NCBI GenBank assembly: GCA_027492795.1
Contig: JAPUEB010000034.1
Coordinates: forward strand, 11,401-63,824
Direction: 5' to 3'
Length of the DNA: 52,424 nucleotides
From: Chryseobacterium sp.
GTDB lineage: Bacteria > Bacteroidota > Bacteroidia > Flavobacteriales > Weeksellaceae
This document shows, one piece after another, positions 6,989 through 15,796 of this stretch; within the stretch, counting starts at the first letter, position 1, and every line of letters begins with the position of its first letter. The position numbers and the translations under genes were made by a program. Below the pieces are notes generated by a model that did not search any database, was not told the origin of the DNA, and was given only the letters and a program-made list of their open reading frames with translations.

Positions 6989-8542
6989 ATGAAGAAATAT
7001 CTTTTATTAGTACTTTTTACAATTTTGGCGGTATCATGTTCCAAAAAAATTGAGGTAAAAGGAAAAGTTTCCGGCGGATCTCCTTTGGAACGTATCGAGT
7101 TTGTAGAAGCTTCGGGTGTTGGTACGCTACCGCTCATTAATATTGGTGTAGATAAAGATGGCAATTTTACAGGAAGTTTCGATGCACCCAAAAATGGCAT
7201 GTACGTTATTTCCTATGCCGGAAAACAAAATTTGGTTTACCTAAAACAGGGACAAACATTGAATATTTCTGGAAAGGCAGAATCTTTCCCGGCAGATTTT
7301 ACCGTTACTGGTGATGCAAAAGAAAACAACGATTTCTTGAAGGAAACACAGAAATACATGTCAGAATATACCCAAAAACTAGATCTACAGTCGAAAATGG
7401 GTGGTGACGAAGGTGTTTTTCTAAAAGAGCTTCAGAAAATCCAAAACGATCTTGAAAAAAACATCGATCAGGTTGCCGCAAAGGTAAAAGCAGATAAGGA
7501 ATTGATTGATTGGAAGAAAAATGACGTTCGTGTTGGTATCATGTCCATCATTCCGCAATACGAAATGTTTCGTAAGCAAACTGGCGGAAATCCTGCATTC
7601 GCAGCTTCTAAAGCATTGAAAGATTTCGAATTGAAATTGCAGGAAAACAAAGATAAAATGATTCAGGAACATCCAATGTATCGTCAATATTTGTTGAATA
7701 AAATGACGGAGGATATCCAGAAATATGCAACTGCGAACCAGGGAAAAGTGGATCTTACAACGTCCGAAATGTTCAGCGGATTTCTAAAGCAGCGAAAGGA
7801 TCTTTCCCAAACAGCAAAAGATTATCTTTTGGCATTTGTAATCGCGCAATTCGACATTAATCCTACAATTACCAAAGACAATAGCGAAAAAATTGCAAAA
7901 CTGGTTGATGCGGATATAAAGGATGCAACTATAAAAGGCGATTTGAAAACACTTCAATTTGCAGTAGCAGGTTTGAAAAGAGGCGAACAGGCTCCTGAAG
8001 CAAAATTGGTAAAACAAGACGGTAAACCTTTCAAGATTTCTGAAACCAAAGGAAAACCAACCGTTATAATGCATTATGCATCTTGGACGCCTTATATCAG
8101 CGAATCTACAATTCCAGTCTTGAAGCAGGTGGTAGATTTCTACAAATCCAAAGTAAATTTTGTTTTTGTAAACTTTGATGATAACAAAGAGCAGTTCGCC
8201 AAAACCAGCAGTGCGCTTCTAAAGGGGATTCCTGGGACAAATGTATATGCAGAAGGCGGTTTAAGCTCCGATTATGCTAAAAAATATGGAGTTTACGGAT
8301 TTAAACTTACGCCAGGATATTTGGTTTTGGATAAAGACGGAAAAATTGCCGGAAGAAACTTCTACAACTTGGGAGATCCAGAATTTGTAACAGCGATGGA
8401 TCAGCTTTCTGGTTTGAAGGCTCCACAAGTTTCCGCAGATGCACATTTGCAGAACGACCTTCTTGCGCCACAAGATAAAGCTCACCAAAACGGGGCAGCA
8501 GCGCCGCAAACGCAGCCGGAACCTGCACCAGTAAAGAAATAA
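6989..8542 (+). CDS. TlpA-like lipoprotein with cysteine-less thioredoxin domain
   Basis: The protein has 517 residues. A lipoprotein signal (MKKYLLLVLFTILAVSCSKK) has its lipobox Cys at residue 17. A DUF4369-like beta domain (about 20-110) and a helical central region (110-320) are followed by a TlpA/thioredoxin-like domain (about 325-470). Where family members have WCxxC, this protein reads YASWTPYISES, so both redox cysteines are missing. The tail is rich in P, A and Q. It is probably anchored in the periplasm or outer membrane. It may have a structural or binding role rather than disulfide exchange. A perfect promoter precedes it and a terminator follows, so it is monocistronic. Confidence 0.8.
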   Translation: MKKYLLLVLFTILAVSCSKKIEVKGKVSGGSPLERIEFVEASGVGTLPLINIGVDKDGNFTGSFDAPKNGMYVISYAGKQNLVYLKQGQTLNISGKAESFPADFTVTGDAKENNDFLKETQKYMSEYTQKLDLQSKMGGDEGVFLKELQKIQNDLEKNIDQVAAKVKADKELIDWKKNDVRVGIMSIIPQYEMFRKQTGGNPAFAASKALKDFELKLQENKDKMIQEHPMYRQYLLNKMTEDIQKYATANQGKVDLTTSEMFSGFLKQRKDLSQTAKDYLLAFVIAQFDINPTITKDNSEKIAKLVDADIKDATIKGDLKTLQFAVAGLKRGEQAPEAKLVKQDGKPFKISETKGKPTVIMHYASWTPYISESTIPVLKQVVDFYKSKVNFVFVNFDDNKEQFAKTSSALLKGIPGTNVYAEGGLSSDYAKKYGVYGFKLTPGYLVLDKDGKIAGRNFYNLGDPEFVTAMDQLSGLKAPQVSADAHLQNDLLAPQDKAHQNGAAAPQTQPEPAPVKK

Positions 8543-8563
8543 TTTCCAAAAAAATATTTTGTT

Positions 8564-8595
8564 AAACCTTGCCTTTATCGGCAGGGTTTTTTTAT
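8564..8595 (+). terminator. Rho-independent terminator
   Basis: AAACCTTGCC (8564-8573) pairs with GGCAGGGTTT (8580-8589) with one G-U pair, followed by a T run. It separates the lipoprotein gene from rlmD. Confidence 0.8.
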
Positions 8596-8605
8596 TTCAA
8601 AACAC

Positions 8606-8613
8606 TACTTTTG
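8606..8613 (+). promoter_or_regulatory. TAnnTTTG promoter of rlmD, leaderless-type
   Basis: TACTTTTG is a perfect -7 element and ends 4 nt before the rlmD ATG. Transcription starting a few bases downstream would give an essentially leaderless mRNA. Confidence 0.6.
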
Positions 8614-8617
8614 CACC

Positions 8618-10030
8618 ATGGCAAAAAACAAAAAGAAAAACCTGATTCTTGAAAATATACAACTCATTTCCGCTGGTGCAAAAGGTGTCGCAGTAGGCAA
8701 AACCGAGGAAGGCAAAACCGTTTTGGTTTCCGGTGCAGTTCCGGGCGATGTGGTGAATGCGAAAGTGAAAAAAGCAAAATCCAAATACTACGAAGCCGAT
8801 GTTGCCGAAATTTTAGAAAAATCTCCGTTCCGTGTAGAGCCAAAATGCATTCATTTTGGGGTTTGTGGCGGTTGCAAATGGCAGAATTTGGCTTATGAAA
8901 AACAGTTGGATTTCAAGGCAGATGAGGTTTACAACAATATTAAGAGAATTGGCGGAGTTGATAATTTTGAAACGCTTCCCATTTTAGGTTCGGATGAACA
9001 ATATTTCTACCGAAATAAAATGGAGTTTTCCTTTTCCAATGCGCGTTGGCTCACACAAGACGAGGTAGATTCCGGAGCAGATTTTGAGGATAAAAATGCA
9101 CTCGGTTTTCATATTCCGGGGATGTGGAGCAAGATTTTAGATTTGAAGGAGTGTTTTCTTCAGGAAGAACCTTCCAATTCCATTCGTCTTGCCGTAAAAA
9201 AATACGCGGTTGAAAATGGTTTGGAGTTTTTCGATGTGAAAAATCAGGAGGGTTTTCTGCGAACGTTGATGATGCGCCAAAACTCAAAAGGAGAGTGGAT
9301 GGTGCTGTTTCAGCTGTACGGAGAGGAAGAAGAAAACAGAAAAAAACTTTTTGATTTTTTACTGGCTGAATTTCCTCAAATCAAGACATTGTTATTTGCC
9401 ATTAATCCAAAACCCAACGATTCTATTTACGATCTTGATGTTCAAACCTATTTTGGCGAGGGTTTTTTAATGGAAGAAATGGATGGTTTGCAATTCAAAA
9501 TCGGGCCGAAATCTTTTTTTCAAACCAATTATCATCAAGCTTTAAACCTTTACAGAAAAACTTTGGAATTTGCAGATTTAAAAGGCGATGAAGTAGTTTA
9601 CGACCTTTATACCGGAACCGGAACCATTGCGCAATATGTTGCTAAAAAAGCCAAAAAAGTTATTGGTATAGAATCGGTTCAGGAAGCTATCAACGCAGCT
9701 ACAGAGCACGCAAAACTGAATGGATTGTCTAATGCAGAGTTTTATTGTGGCGATATGAAGGATATTTTCACCGAAGATTTTCTGAAAAATCATCCAAAAG
9801 CCGACGTTCTCATTACCGATCCTCCACGCGACGGAATGCACGCAAAAGTAGTGGGACAAATCCTGAAACTTGCGCCTGAAAAAATCGTTTATGTAAGCTG
9901 TAATTCTGCTACACAAGCTAGAGATATAGCCTTGATGAAAGATGCCTATACACTCGTGAAAATTCTTCCTGTAGATATGTTTCCACAAACGCATCATGTA
10001 GAGAACATCGCGCTGCTTCAGAAAATTTAA
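8618..10030 (+). CDS. rlmD: 23S rRNA (uracil-C5)-methyltransferase RlmD
   Basis: The protein has 470 residues. An N-terminal TRAM domain (about 10-65) is followed by an iron-sulfur cluster region with CIHFGVCGGC (three of the four cysteines; the fourth is probably in LKECF). The C-terminal Rossmann methyltransferase has the SAM motif YDLYTGTGTIAQ, DPPRDGMH and the catalytic Cys in VYVSCNSATQARD. The family methylates U1939 (and in some species U747) of 23S rRNA using S-adenosylmethionine. The assignment to the RumA/RlmD group is firm; the exact rRNA position is inferred. Confidence 0.93.
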   Translation: MAKNKKKNLILENIQLISAGAKGVAVGKTEEGKTVLVSGAVPGDVVNAKVKKAKSKYYEADVAEILEKSPFRVEPKCIHFGVCGGCKWQNLAYEKQLDFKADEVYNNIKRIGGVDNFETLPILGSDEQYFYRNKMEFSFSNARWLTQDEVDSGADFEDKNALGFHIPGMWSKILDLKECFLQEEPSNSIRLAVKKYAVENGLEFFDVKNQEGFLRTLMMRQNSKGEWMVLFQLYGEEEENRKKLFDFLLAEFPQIKTLLFAINPKPNDSIYDLDVQTYFGEGFLMEEMDGLQFKIGPKSFFQTNYHQALNLYRKTLEFADLKGDEVVYDLYTGTGTIAQYVAKKAKKVIGIESVQEAINAATEHAKLNGLSNAEFYCGDMKDIFTEDFLKNHPKADVLITDPPRDGMHAKVVGQILKLAPEKIVYVSCNSATQARDIALMKDAYTLVKILPVDMFPQTHHVENIALLQKI

Positions 10031-10108
10031 TCAATCTTTTCTGCAACAAAATAAAAATTAATCACAAAGGAACGCAAAGAGGTTTTATCCTTTAATTGTT
10101 AATTTTTC

Positions 10109-10350
10109 GTTCGCAAAGGCACTTTGTTTAGCGGAATTAGATTTGATTTTTGAAGTTCTTTTGCTGAGCTAAGCGCCTTTGCGAACAATTTTCTCGTAAT
10201 TTCCTTGCGAACTTTGCGCTAAAAATTTGTAATGATTGCATGATGTATTACCTAATCGGAAATTAATTTTCTTCGTTTTCCCCGACCCTAAAGGGAGCGA
10301 AGAAAATCAATTTCCTCCCTTTAGGGTTGGGGTAAAGAAATTGATTTTCA
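10109..10350. repeat. Complex of inverted repeats in the gap before the zinc protease
   Basis: The gap 10031-10508 holds nested palindromes. GTTCGCAAAGGC near 10110 faces GCCTTTGCGAAC near 10180. CCCCGACCCTAAAGGGA (10280-10296) faces TCCCTTTAGGGTTGGGG (10316-10332). GAAAATCAATTTC (about 10302) faces GAAATTGATTTTC (about 10338). These resemble dispersed repeats elsewhere in the window. No gene is seen here; the downstream end carries a weak TATCTTTA promoter-like element near 10477. Confidence 0.75.
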
Positions 10351-10508
10351 GTATATTATATTAAAATTAGGTAGAACCTTAAGAAATCATAAATTTATTA
10401 ATAACATTACTCTATTATTTCTTTCAAAGCTCAACCAATTTGAACACAATTTTTATCATCTCTTAACTATATTTTTTATCTTTAGCAAAATTTTAAATTT
10501 TAGATTTC

Positions 10509-13019
10509 ATGTTGATAAGGAGATTTCTACTTTTTGCCGTTGTTTTTTGTAACGGAGTTTTTATAAACGCACAAGTAAAAGATACTGTAAAAGCCAAAGT
10601 GGACACTACAGCCGTAAAAAAACCTGAGGCTTCTAAAGACAAAAAGCCTGAAAAACTAAAGCCTTATAAAGATATTATCACAACCAAAGCAGTAAGCGAT
10701 GATGGAATTATTACGGTACATAAAGTAGATGACAAATATTTTTTTGAAATTCCGGATGATGTTCTGAAAAAAGAATTTCTTTTGGTGAGCCGTCTTACCA
10801 AAGCTGCAGCAGGAATGCGTTCCGGCTTCACAGGTTATGCGGGAGACCAAATTGCCGAAAACCTAATCGCTTTTGAAAAAGGAACACAAGATAAAATTTT
10901 CATCCGTTCCATTTCTTATGCCGATTATGCAAGCGATTCCACTTCGCAGATGTATCATTCTGTGATGAGGAATAATACACAATCTATTGTTCACGCTTTC
11001 GATATTAAAGCTTATAACAAAGAAAAAAAATCTTCGGTAGTAGAAATTACCGATTTTGTGAACGCCGATAACGAATTGGTTTCTTTTGAAGTGGGCGAGA
11101 AAAAGGATTATAAAGTTGGAGCCATACAAAAAGATAAATCTTTTATCAATTTTGTAAAATCTTTTCCAAACAATATAGAAATTAATACCACCAAAACTTT
11201 TGCAAAAACTTTAGGAAGAGCTGTTTTTCCTCCGGGAGTGGATAAACCTGAAGTGAGCGGAAATTATACGGTGGAAATTAATTCCTCACTGGTTTTGCTT
11301 CCCGAAAATAAAATGCAGTCGCGTTATTATGATCCGAGAGTTGGGTATTTCACCGTAGGTTATACGGATTTTGATCTCGATCCTCAAGGAGTGAAAAGAG
11401 TTAATCTAATCAAAAGATGGCGCTTGGAACCAAAGCCGCAAGATTTAGAAAAATACAAAAGAGGCGAATTAGTAGAACCTGCAAAACCAATTGTTTTCTA
11501 CATAGATCCCGCGACTCCAAAAAAATGGATTCCTTATTTGATGCAGGGTGTGAATGATTGGCAAAAAGCTTTTGAGAAAGCAGGTTTCAAAAATGCTATT
11601 TATGCAAAAATCCCCAACGCGAAAGACGAACCGGACTGGAGTTTGGAAGACGCACGTTTTTCGGCAATTGTTTATAAACCATCCGATGTTCCTAATGCTT
11701 CCGGACCTTCCATTGCGGACCCAAGAACAGGTGAAATTCTGGAAAGCCACATCAATTGGTATCATAATGTGATGAATCTTTTGAAAAACTGGTATTTTGT
11801 GCAGGCTTCACCTAACGATGAACGCGCACAAACCATGGATTTTGATGATAAATTGATGGGCGAGCTTATCCGTTTTGTTTCTTCGCATGAAGTAGGACAT
11901 ACTTTAGGACTCCGTCACAATTTTATTTCGAGCAACACTGTTCCTGTTGAAAAATTGCGTGACAAAAAATGGTTGGAAAAAAACGGTCACACTCCATCAA
12001 TTATGGATTATGCACGTTTTAATTATGTTGCGCAGCCGGAAGACAGAGTAGGTGACGCCGGAATGATGCCAAGAATTGGTGATTACGACGAATGGGCGAT
12101 AGAATGGGGCTATAGAAGATTTTACAATTATAAATCTCCCGAAGCAGAAAAAGAACATTTGAACAAATGGGTTATTAATAAAACTAAAAATCCAAGACTT
12201 TTATTTGGAACAGAAAGCAACCAGTTCGATCCGCGTTTGCAAAGCGAGCAAATTGGCGATAATCCAATGATTGCAGGAAAATATGGAGTGAAAAACTTAG
12301 AAAGAATCATTAATAATTTGGAAAAATGGACGAAAAAACCAAATGAAAATTATGAAAACCTTTCTACCATGTACGATCAGGTAACAGGACAGTTCGGTAG
12401 ATATTTGGGACACGTTTCAAAATACATTGGCGGACAAAAGGAGACTCCAAAAACTGTAGAGCAGGATGGAGCTGTATATGAAATCGTTTCAAAGCAGCAG
12501 CAGAAAGAAGCGCTTCAATTTTTAAATGAAAATATTTTCACCACACCGCAATGGCTTTTGAAAAAGGAAATTTTTGAAAAAACAGGAACCAATCCGGTGG
12601 ATGTGGTAGAAAGACTTCAAAATAATGTGATGAACCGTATTTTGAGCGGAAGTGTACTTCAGATGATGTACATTTCTCAGGCTATGGATGAAAACGCTTA
12701 TCCTTTGGCTGAATATATGGTGGATTTAAAAAGTAACATCTTCAATAATCAAAACGATATTTACAGAAGAAATCTACAGAGAAATTACGTAGAATCCATG
12801 ATTTCGCTTCTGAATTTGAAGCCTTCACCGGCAGTTTCATCCAGATTTTTCAGAACGGTTTCCATTTCGGATAACTCTGATGTGAAAGCAATCGTAAGAG
12901 GAACTCTGAATGATTTGAAAAACGAACTTCAGAACAAATCTTCTGCAGATACCACAATGCGTTATCATTACTCGGATTTAGTATATCGTTTGGAAAAAGC
13001 TTTAAATCCTAAAAATTAA
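10509..13019 (+). CDS. Secreted zinc-dependent metalloprotease (DUF5117/DUF4953 type)
   Basis: The 836-residue protein has a signal peptide (residues 1-21). A DUF5118/DUF5117-like N-terminal region (about 50-330) is followed by a metzincin-type catalytic domain with HEVGHTLGLRHNF. The zinc ligands are H460, H464 and H470, with E461 as base; a candidate Met-turn is SIMDYARF near 499. The C-terminal helical region completes the DUF4953 unit. The substrate is unknown. Its stop overlaps the next ATG (TAATG), so it is translationally coupled to the DUF6452 gene. Confidence 0.88.
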   Translation: MLIRRFLLFAVVFCNGVFINAQVKDTVKAKVDTTAVKKPEASKDKKPEKLKPYKDIITTKAVSDDGIITVHKVDDKYFFEIPDDVLKKEFLLVSRLTKAAAGMRSGFTGYAGDQIAENLIAFEKGTQDKIFIRSISYADYASDSTSQMYHSVMRNNTQSIVHAFDIKAYNKEKKSSVVEITDFVNADNELVSFEVGEKKDYKVGAIQKDKSFINFVKSFPNNIEINTTKTFAKTLGRAVFPPGVDKPEVSGNYTVEINSSLVLLPENKMQSRYYDPRVGYFTVGYTDFDLDPQGVKRVNLIKRWRLEPKPQDLEKYKRGELVEPAKPIVFYIDPATPKKWIPYLMQGVNDWQKAFEKAGFKNAIYAKIPNAKDEPDWSLEDARFSAIVYKPSDVPNASGPSIADPRTGEILESHINWYHNVMNLLKNWYFVQASPNDERAQTMDFDDKLMGELIRFVSSHEVGHTLGLRHNFISSNTVPVEKLRDKKWLEKNGHTPSIMDYARFNYVAQPEDRVGDAGMMPRIGDYDEWAIEWGYRRFYNYKSPEAEKEHLNKWVINKTKNPRLLFGTESNQFDPRLQSEQIGDNPMIAGKYGVKNLERIINNLEKWTKKPNENYENLSTMYDQVTGQFGRYLGHVSKYIGGQKETPKTVEQDGAVYEIVSKQQQKEALQFLNENIFTTPQWLLKKEIFEKTGTNPVDVVERLQNNVMNRILSGSVLQMMYISQAMDENAYPLAEYMVDLKSNIFNNQNDIYRRNLQRNYVESMISLLNLKPSPAVSSRFFRTVSISDNSDVKAIVRGTLNDLKNELQNKSSADTTMRYHYSDLVYRLEKALNPKN

Positions 13020-13495
13020 TGGTGAAAAACATTTTTTTAATACTTCTCGCATTTTTTTTCGTCGTTTCCTGCAATACCGATGATGATATTTGCAGCGGAG
13101 GCGAAGGAACGCCCAGAATGAAGATCAAATTTAAAACTCTTGCTACAGGAAAGCCTCGTACGTTGGACACTATTTTTGTAAATGTAAACTATGGAAACGG
13201 CGAAATAGCTGTGGTAAAAAGGATGACTAAAACAGATTCAATCCTCATACCTTTGCGCGTAGATGATGTTGCATTCACGGAAATGGCGGTAAGTATATCC
13301 CAAAAAGGTCCGCAAGCAAAAATTAAGGTCAACCATACAACAAGAACCGAATATGTTTCTCCCGCATGTGGAATTAGAAAACTATACGAGAATGTAAATT
13401 CTACGCTTATTATCCCAAATCCCGTAATTGGTATCGAAAACGCACAAACTGAAATTGTAAATGAAAACAAAACGCATCTTTTTCTTCTTTTTTAG
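13019..13495 (+). CDS. DUF6452 family lipoprotein
   Basis: The protein has 158 residues, with lipoprotein signal MVKNIFLILLAFFFVVSC and lipid-modified Cys at 18. The mature part starts with an acidic DDDIC segment and holds the DUF6452-type beta domain (KIKFKTLATGKP, TRTEYVSPACG). The function is unknown. Members of this family usually sit next to a DUF6048 membrane protein gene, as here, where the downstream reading frame starts 35 bp before this stop. It is probably an envelope lipoprotein working with that partner (inference from adjacency). Confidence 0.85.
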   Translation: MVKNIFLILLAFFFVVSCNTDDDICSGGEGTPRMKIKFKTLATGKPRTLDTIFVNVNYGNGEIAVVKRMTKTDSILIPLRVDDVAFTEMAVSISQKGPQAKIKVNHTTRTEYVSPACGIRKLYENVNSTLIIPNPVIGIENAQTEIVNENKTHLFLLF

Positions 13496-14111
13496 CATTA
13501 TTTTCAGTTTCAATTTTGCCCAAGATACTGAAAAAGAAAAATGGAAATACCAGCCAAACTTTATGGCAGGTTTCGATGTGGTAAACGCAGGAATAGCCTT
13601 TTTTTCAGAAAGAAAAATTTATCAGGGATTTGTTTCCTCCAGAATTAAGAACAATCTTCACGCAGTTGTAGATGCAGGTTTTGAAAGAAATGTCTATGCG
13701 AAAAATGGTTATGATGCAGAAGTAGATGGGCCGTTTGTACGGTTGGGTAGCTTTTACATGATGATGAAGGATCCAGAAAACGAAATCAACGGCTTCTATT
13801 TGGGCGGTAAGTTAGCGGCATCATTCTACAGGCAGAAATATGATGCGGTGCCGGTTCGTGGTTTTGGCGGAAACAGTAGTTTGGTGGAGTTTCCTTCATC
13901 CAGCCAGTCATCCTACTGGTTTGAAGCTGTTTTGGGAGGAAGGGTACAGCTTTTTGAAAGCAAATTCTATATCGATTTGAATATTCAGCCGAAATATCTT
14001 CTATATTCTACAACGCAAGATGGTATAAAGCCAATGATAATTCCTGGTTTTGGAAAAAGTTCCGGAAAATTCAATCTTGGGTTTATGTGGAATATTGCCT
14101 ATAAGTTTTAA
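13461..14111 (+). CDS. DUF6048 family outer-membrane beta-barrel protein
   Basis: The protein has 216 residues, with signal peptide MKTKRIFFFFFSIIFSFNFAQ. The rest alternates hydrophobic and polar residues and ends in an aromatic residue (MWNIAYKF), as expected for an outer-membrane beta-barrel. The start overlaps the DUF6452 gene by 35 bp in another frame, which suggests coupled translation. The DUF6452/DUF6048 pair is conserved in Flavobacteriia; the role is unknown. It converges with the next gene, with only 1 bp between stops and no obvious terminator. Confidence 0.85.
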   Translation: MKTKRIFFFFFSIIFSFNFAQDTEKEKWKYQPNFMAGFDVVNAGIAFFSERKIYQGFVSSRIKNNLHAVVDAGFERNVYAKNGYDAEVDGPFVRLGSFYMMMKDPENEINGFYLGGKLAASFYRQKYDAVPVRGFGGNSSLVEFPSSSQSSYWFEAVLGGRVQLFESKFYIDLNIQPKYLLYSTTQDGIKPMIIPGFGKSSGKFNLGFMWNIAYKF

Positions 14112-14112
14112 A

Positions 14113-14574
14113 TTATTTAGACCTGAAGCTCTCTGCTAAAGCAAAATATAGTTCTGAAAAAGCCTTTGGAGGTATTCCGGAATCAAATCCTTGCGACTCG
14201 TAACTATCGCTATTTGCCGTAATTCTTAATACTGCAGCCATTGCACCATCATAATATCTTTTTGTGGTAGGTGAGGCGTGTGTGTCTAATTTTTTAAGCT
14301 CTAGTTTTGATGCAAGTTTCAGAAGATTATTCCATTCTGTAGAAGTGGTTTTTGTGGTAGTGGTTTTTCCGTTTATTTCTATAATCTTCGATGCAGCAGT
14401 TATGGTTGCCATTCTTCTTTGCCCTCTCGTAATTTCTTCCAGTTCAAATTTTTGAATGTTCGATTGAACCGACTTTACACTACTTGGCGATTTTTTTGTT
14501 GAAGTTTTTTGTGCAGAACATTGTAATGCAAAAATTGCGAGCATTGATAATGTGATAAGTTTTAAAAAATTCAT
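14113..14574 (-). CDS. Small lipoprotein, hypothetical
   Basis: The protein has 153 residues. The signal LITLSMLAIFALQC gives a lipobox with Cys at 19, followed by AQKTSTKK. I do not recognise the family. The mature part is polar, with an internal GQRRMATIT segment and a C-terminal PPKAFSELYFALAESF helix. A single-gene unit is likely, since it faces the DUF6048 gene and backs onto an insertion sequence. Confidence 0.7.
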   Translation of the reverse strand: MNFLKLITLSMLAIFALQCSAQKTSTKKSPSSVKSVQSNIQKFELEEITRGQRRMATITAASKIIEINGKTTTTKTTSTEWNNLLKLASKLELKKLDTHASPTTKRYYDGAMAAVLRITANSDSYESQGFDSGIPPKAFSELYFALAESFRSK

Positions 14575-14638
14575 TGGAAATGTATTTGCTTTGTCAAAGC
14601 TATATAAATATTATACCAATTTGCCCAAAATTAATAAA

Positions 14639-15588
14639 TGAAGTTGTTTAAAGTAAAAAATTAGTAAAAAATAGTAAAAAAAAAGATAAAATATTTGCAT
14701 AAACGACTGATGTTCAGTATATTAGAGGAAAATAACTACAAATTCTCTATGGAAAAGAATACCAGTCGAAGCAGTAAAAATAATGATTTATCCGAAGTAA
14801 TAAAAGAAATTTCCGCCAACTTGTCCTTGGGACTTAAGAAAAATAATGCAAAAGTTAAGGTGGAGCAGGTCGTGGAAGCAATCCTATACCGATTGAAAAC
14901 TGGCTTTCATTGGAGGCAGCTTCCCGTCAAACAGTTTTTTGAAGTGGATTACAGTTGGAACAGCGTTTACCAGCATTTTGCAAGATGGAGCAGAGAAAAT
15001 ATTTGGGATAATGTTAAGGAGATAATTTTTGAAAAACATAAAAAAAGCTTAGATTTGAGCAGCATCCAGTTGGATGGTTCCCAAACTCTGGCAAAGCGTG
15101 GCGGAGAAGCGGTTGGATACCAATTCCGCAGAAAAGGAACAACCAGCAACATGCTCTTCCTCTGCGACAACAACGGTATTCCGTTGAGTTGCTCGGACGT
15201 AATGGCAGGTAATCACAACGATGTTTACGACGTGGAGAACCAGCTGGGCAAGATGTTGGAGGATATAAAGAAGTCCAACATCAGAACGGATTATCTTTTC
15301 CTAAATGCCGATGCGGGTTTTGATACCGACAATTTGAGAGATTGCTGTAAAAGAAACTACCTTTTTGCCAACATTGATTTCAATAGAAGGAACGGAAGCA
15401 TCTCGGACAGGGAAGAAATCCTAGATAAGGAACTGTACAAAAGAAGGTTTGTGATAGAGCGGATGAATGCGTGGATAGATGGCTTCAAGGCACTATTGAT
15501 CCGGTACGAGACCAAAGAAAAGCATTGGAAGTCTCTACATCTTATAGCTTTCTGTTGTATTTTGATTAGGAAACATTAAACAAGTTCA
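14639..15588 (+). mobile_element. IS5-family insertion sequence, complete
   Basis: The element is about 950 bp and carries one transposase gene. The terminal inverted repeats are TGAAGTTGTTTAAAG (14639-14653) and the complement of 15574-15588 (TGAACTTGTTTAATG), matching at 13 of 15 positions. The right end overlaps the transposase stop codon. The flanks are AT-rich and I cannot define a convincing target duplication. Confidence 0.8.
14710..15579 (+). CDS. IS5-family DDE transposase
   Basis: The transposase has about 289 residues. An N-terminal DUF4096-like domain (EAILYRLKTGFHWRQLP, YSWNSVYQHFARW) is followed by a DDE_Tnp_1 catalytic core. The acidic triad is seen as D in SSIQLDGSQT, D in FLNADAGFD and E in RRFVIERMNAW. 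The frame is intact, so the element may still be active. Starts at 14695, 14710 and 14749 are all possible. The ATG at 14710 follows an AATATTTG promoter-like element near 14690. Confidence 0.9.
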   Translation: MFSILEENNYKFSMEKNTSRSSKNNDLSEVIKEISANLSLGLKKNNAKVKVEQVVEAILYRLKTGFHWRQLPVKQFFEVDYSWNSVYQHFARWSRENIWDNVKEIIFEKHKKSLDLSSIQLDGSQTLAKRGGEAVGYQFRRKGTTSNMLFLCDNNGIPLSCSDVMAGNHNDVYDVENQLGKMLEDIKKSNIRTDYLFLNADAGFDTDNLRDCCKRNYLFANIDFNRRNGSISDREEILDKELYKRRFVIERMNAWIDGFKALLIRYETKEKHWKSLHLIAFCCILIRKH

Positions 15589-15763
15589 ATAATAAAAAAT
15601 TCTTGAAAATTTGTTTATGAGTACTTACCGATACCTGAAGCACTATTATCATATATAGGTATAATAAATTTGAAATAATCCTTTTATATAGGCATATTGA
15701 ATACTTCTTTGCAAATAGTGTTAAATTTATTAGATTTTATTAAAATTAATCATAAAAATTAAT

Positions 15764-15771
15764 TAGATTTG
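15764..15771 (+). promoter_or_regulatory. TAnnTTTG promoter of the giant metalloprotease gene
   Basis: TAGATTTG is a perfect -7 element, 25 nt before the ATG at 15797. The IS element ends about 175 bp upstream, so the promoter is intact. The 15589-15763 stretch is very AT-rich and holds nothing else recognisable. Confidence 0.55.
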
Positions 15772-15796
15772 TACAAATTAATATAATAGTATAATT

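Noticed and set aside
14631-15595. Target-site duplication of the IS5-type element
   Set aside because: The flanks are AT-rich (TAAA against ATAA) and no exact duplication can be aligned to both inverted-repeat ends.
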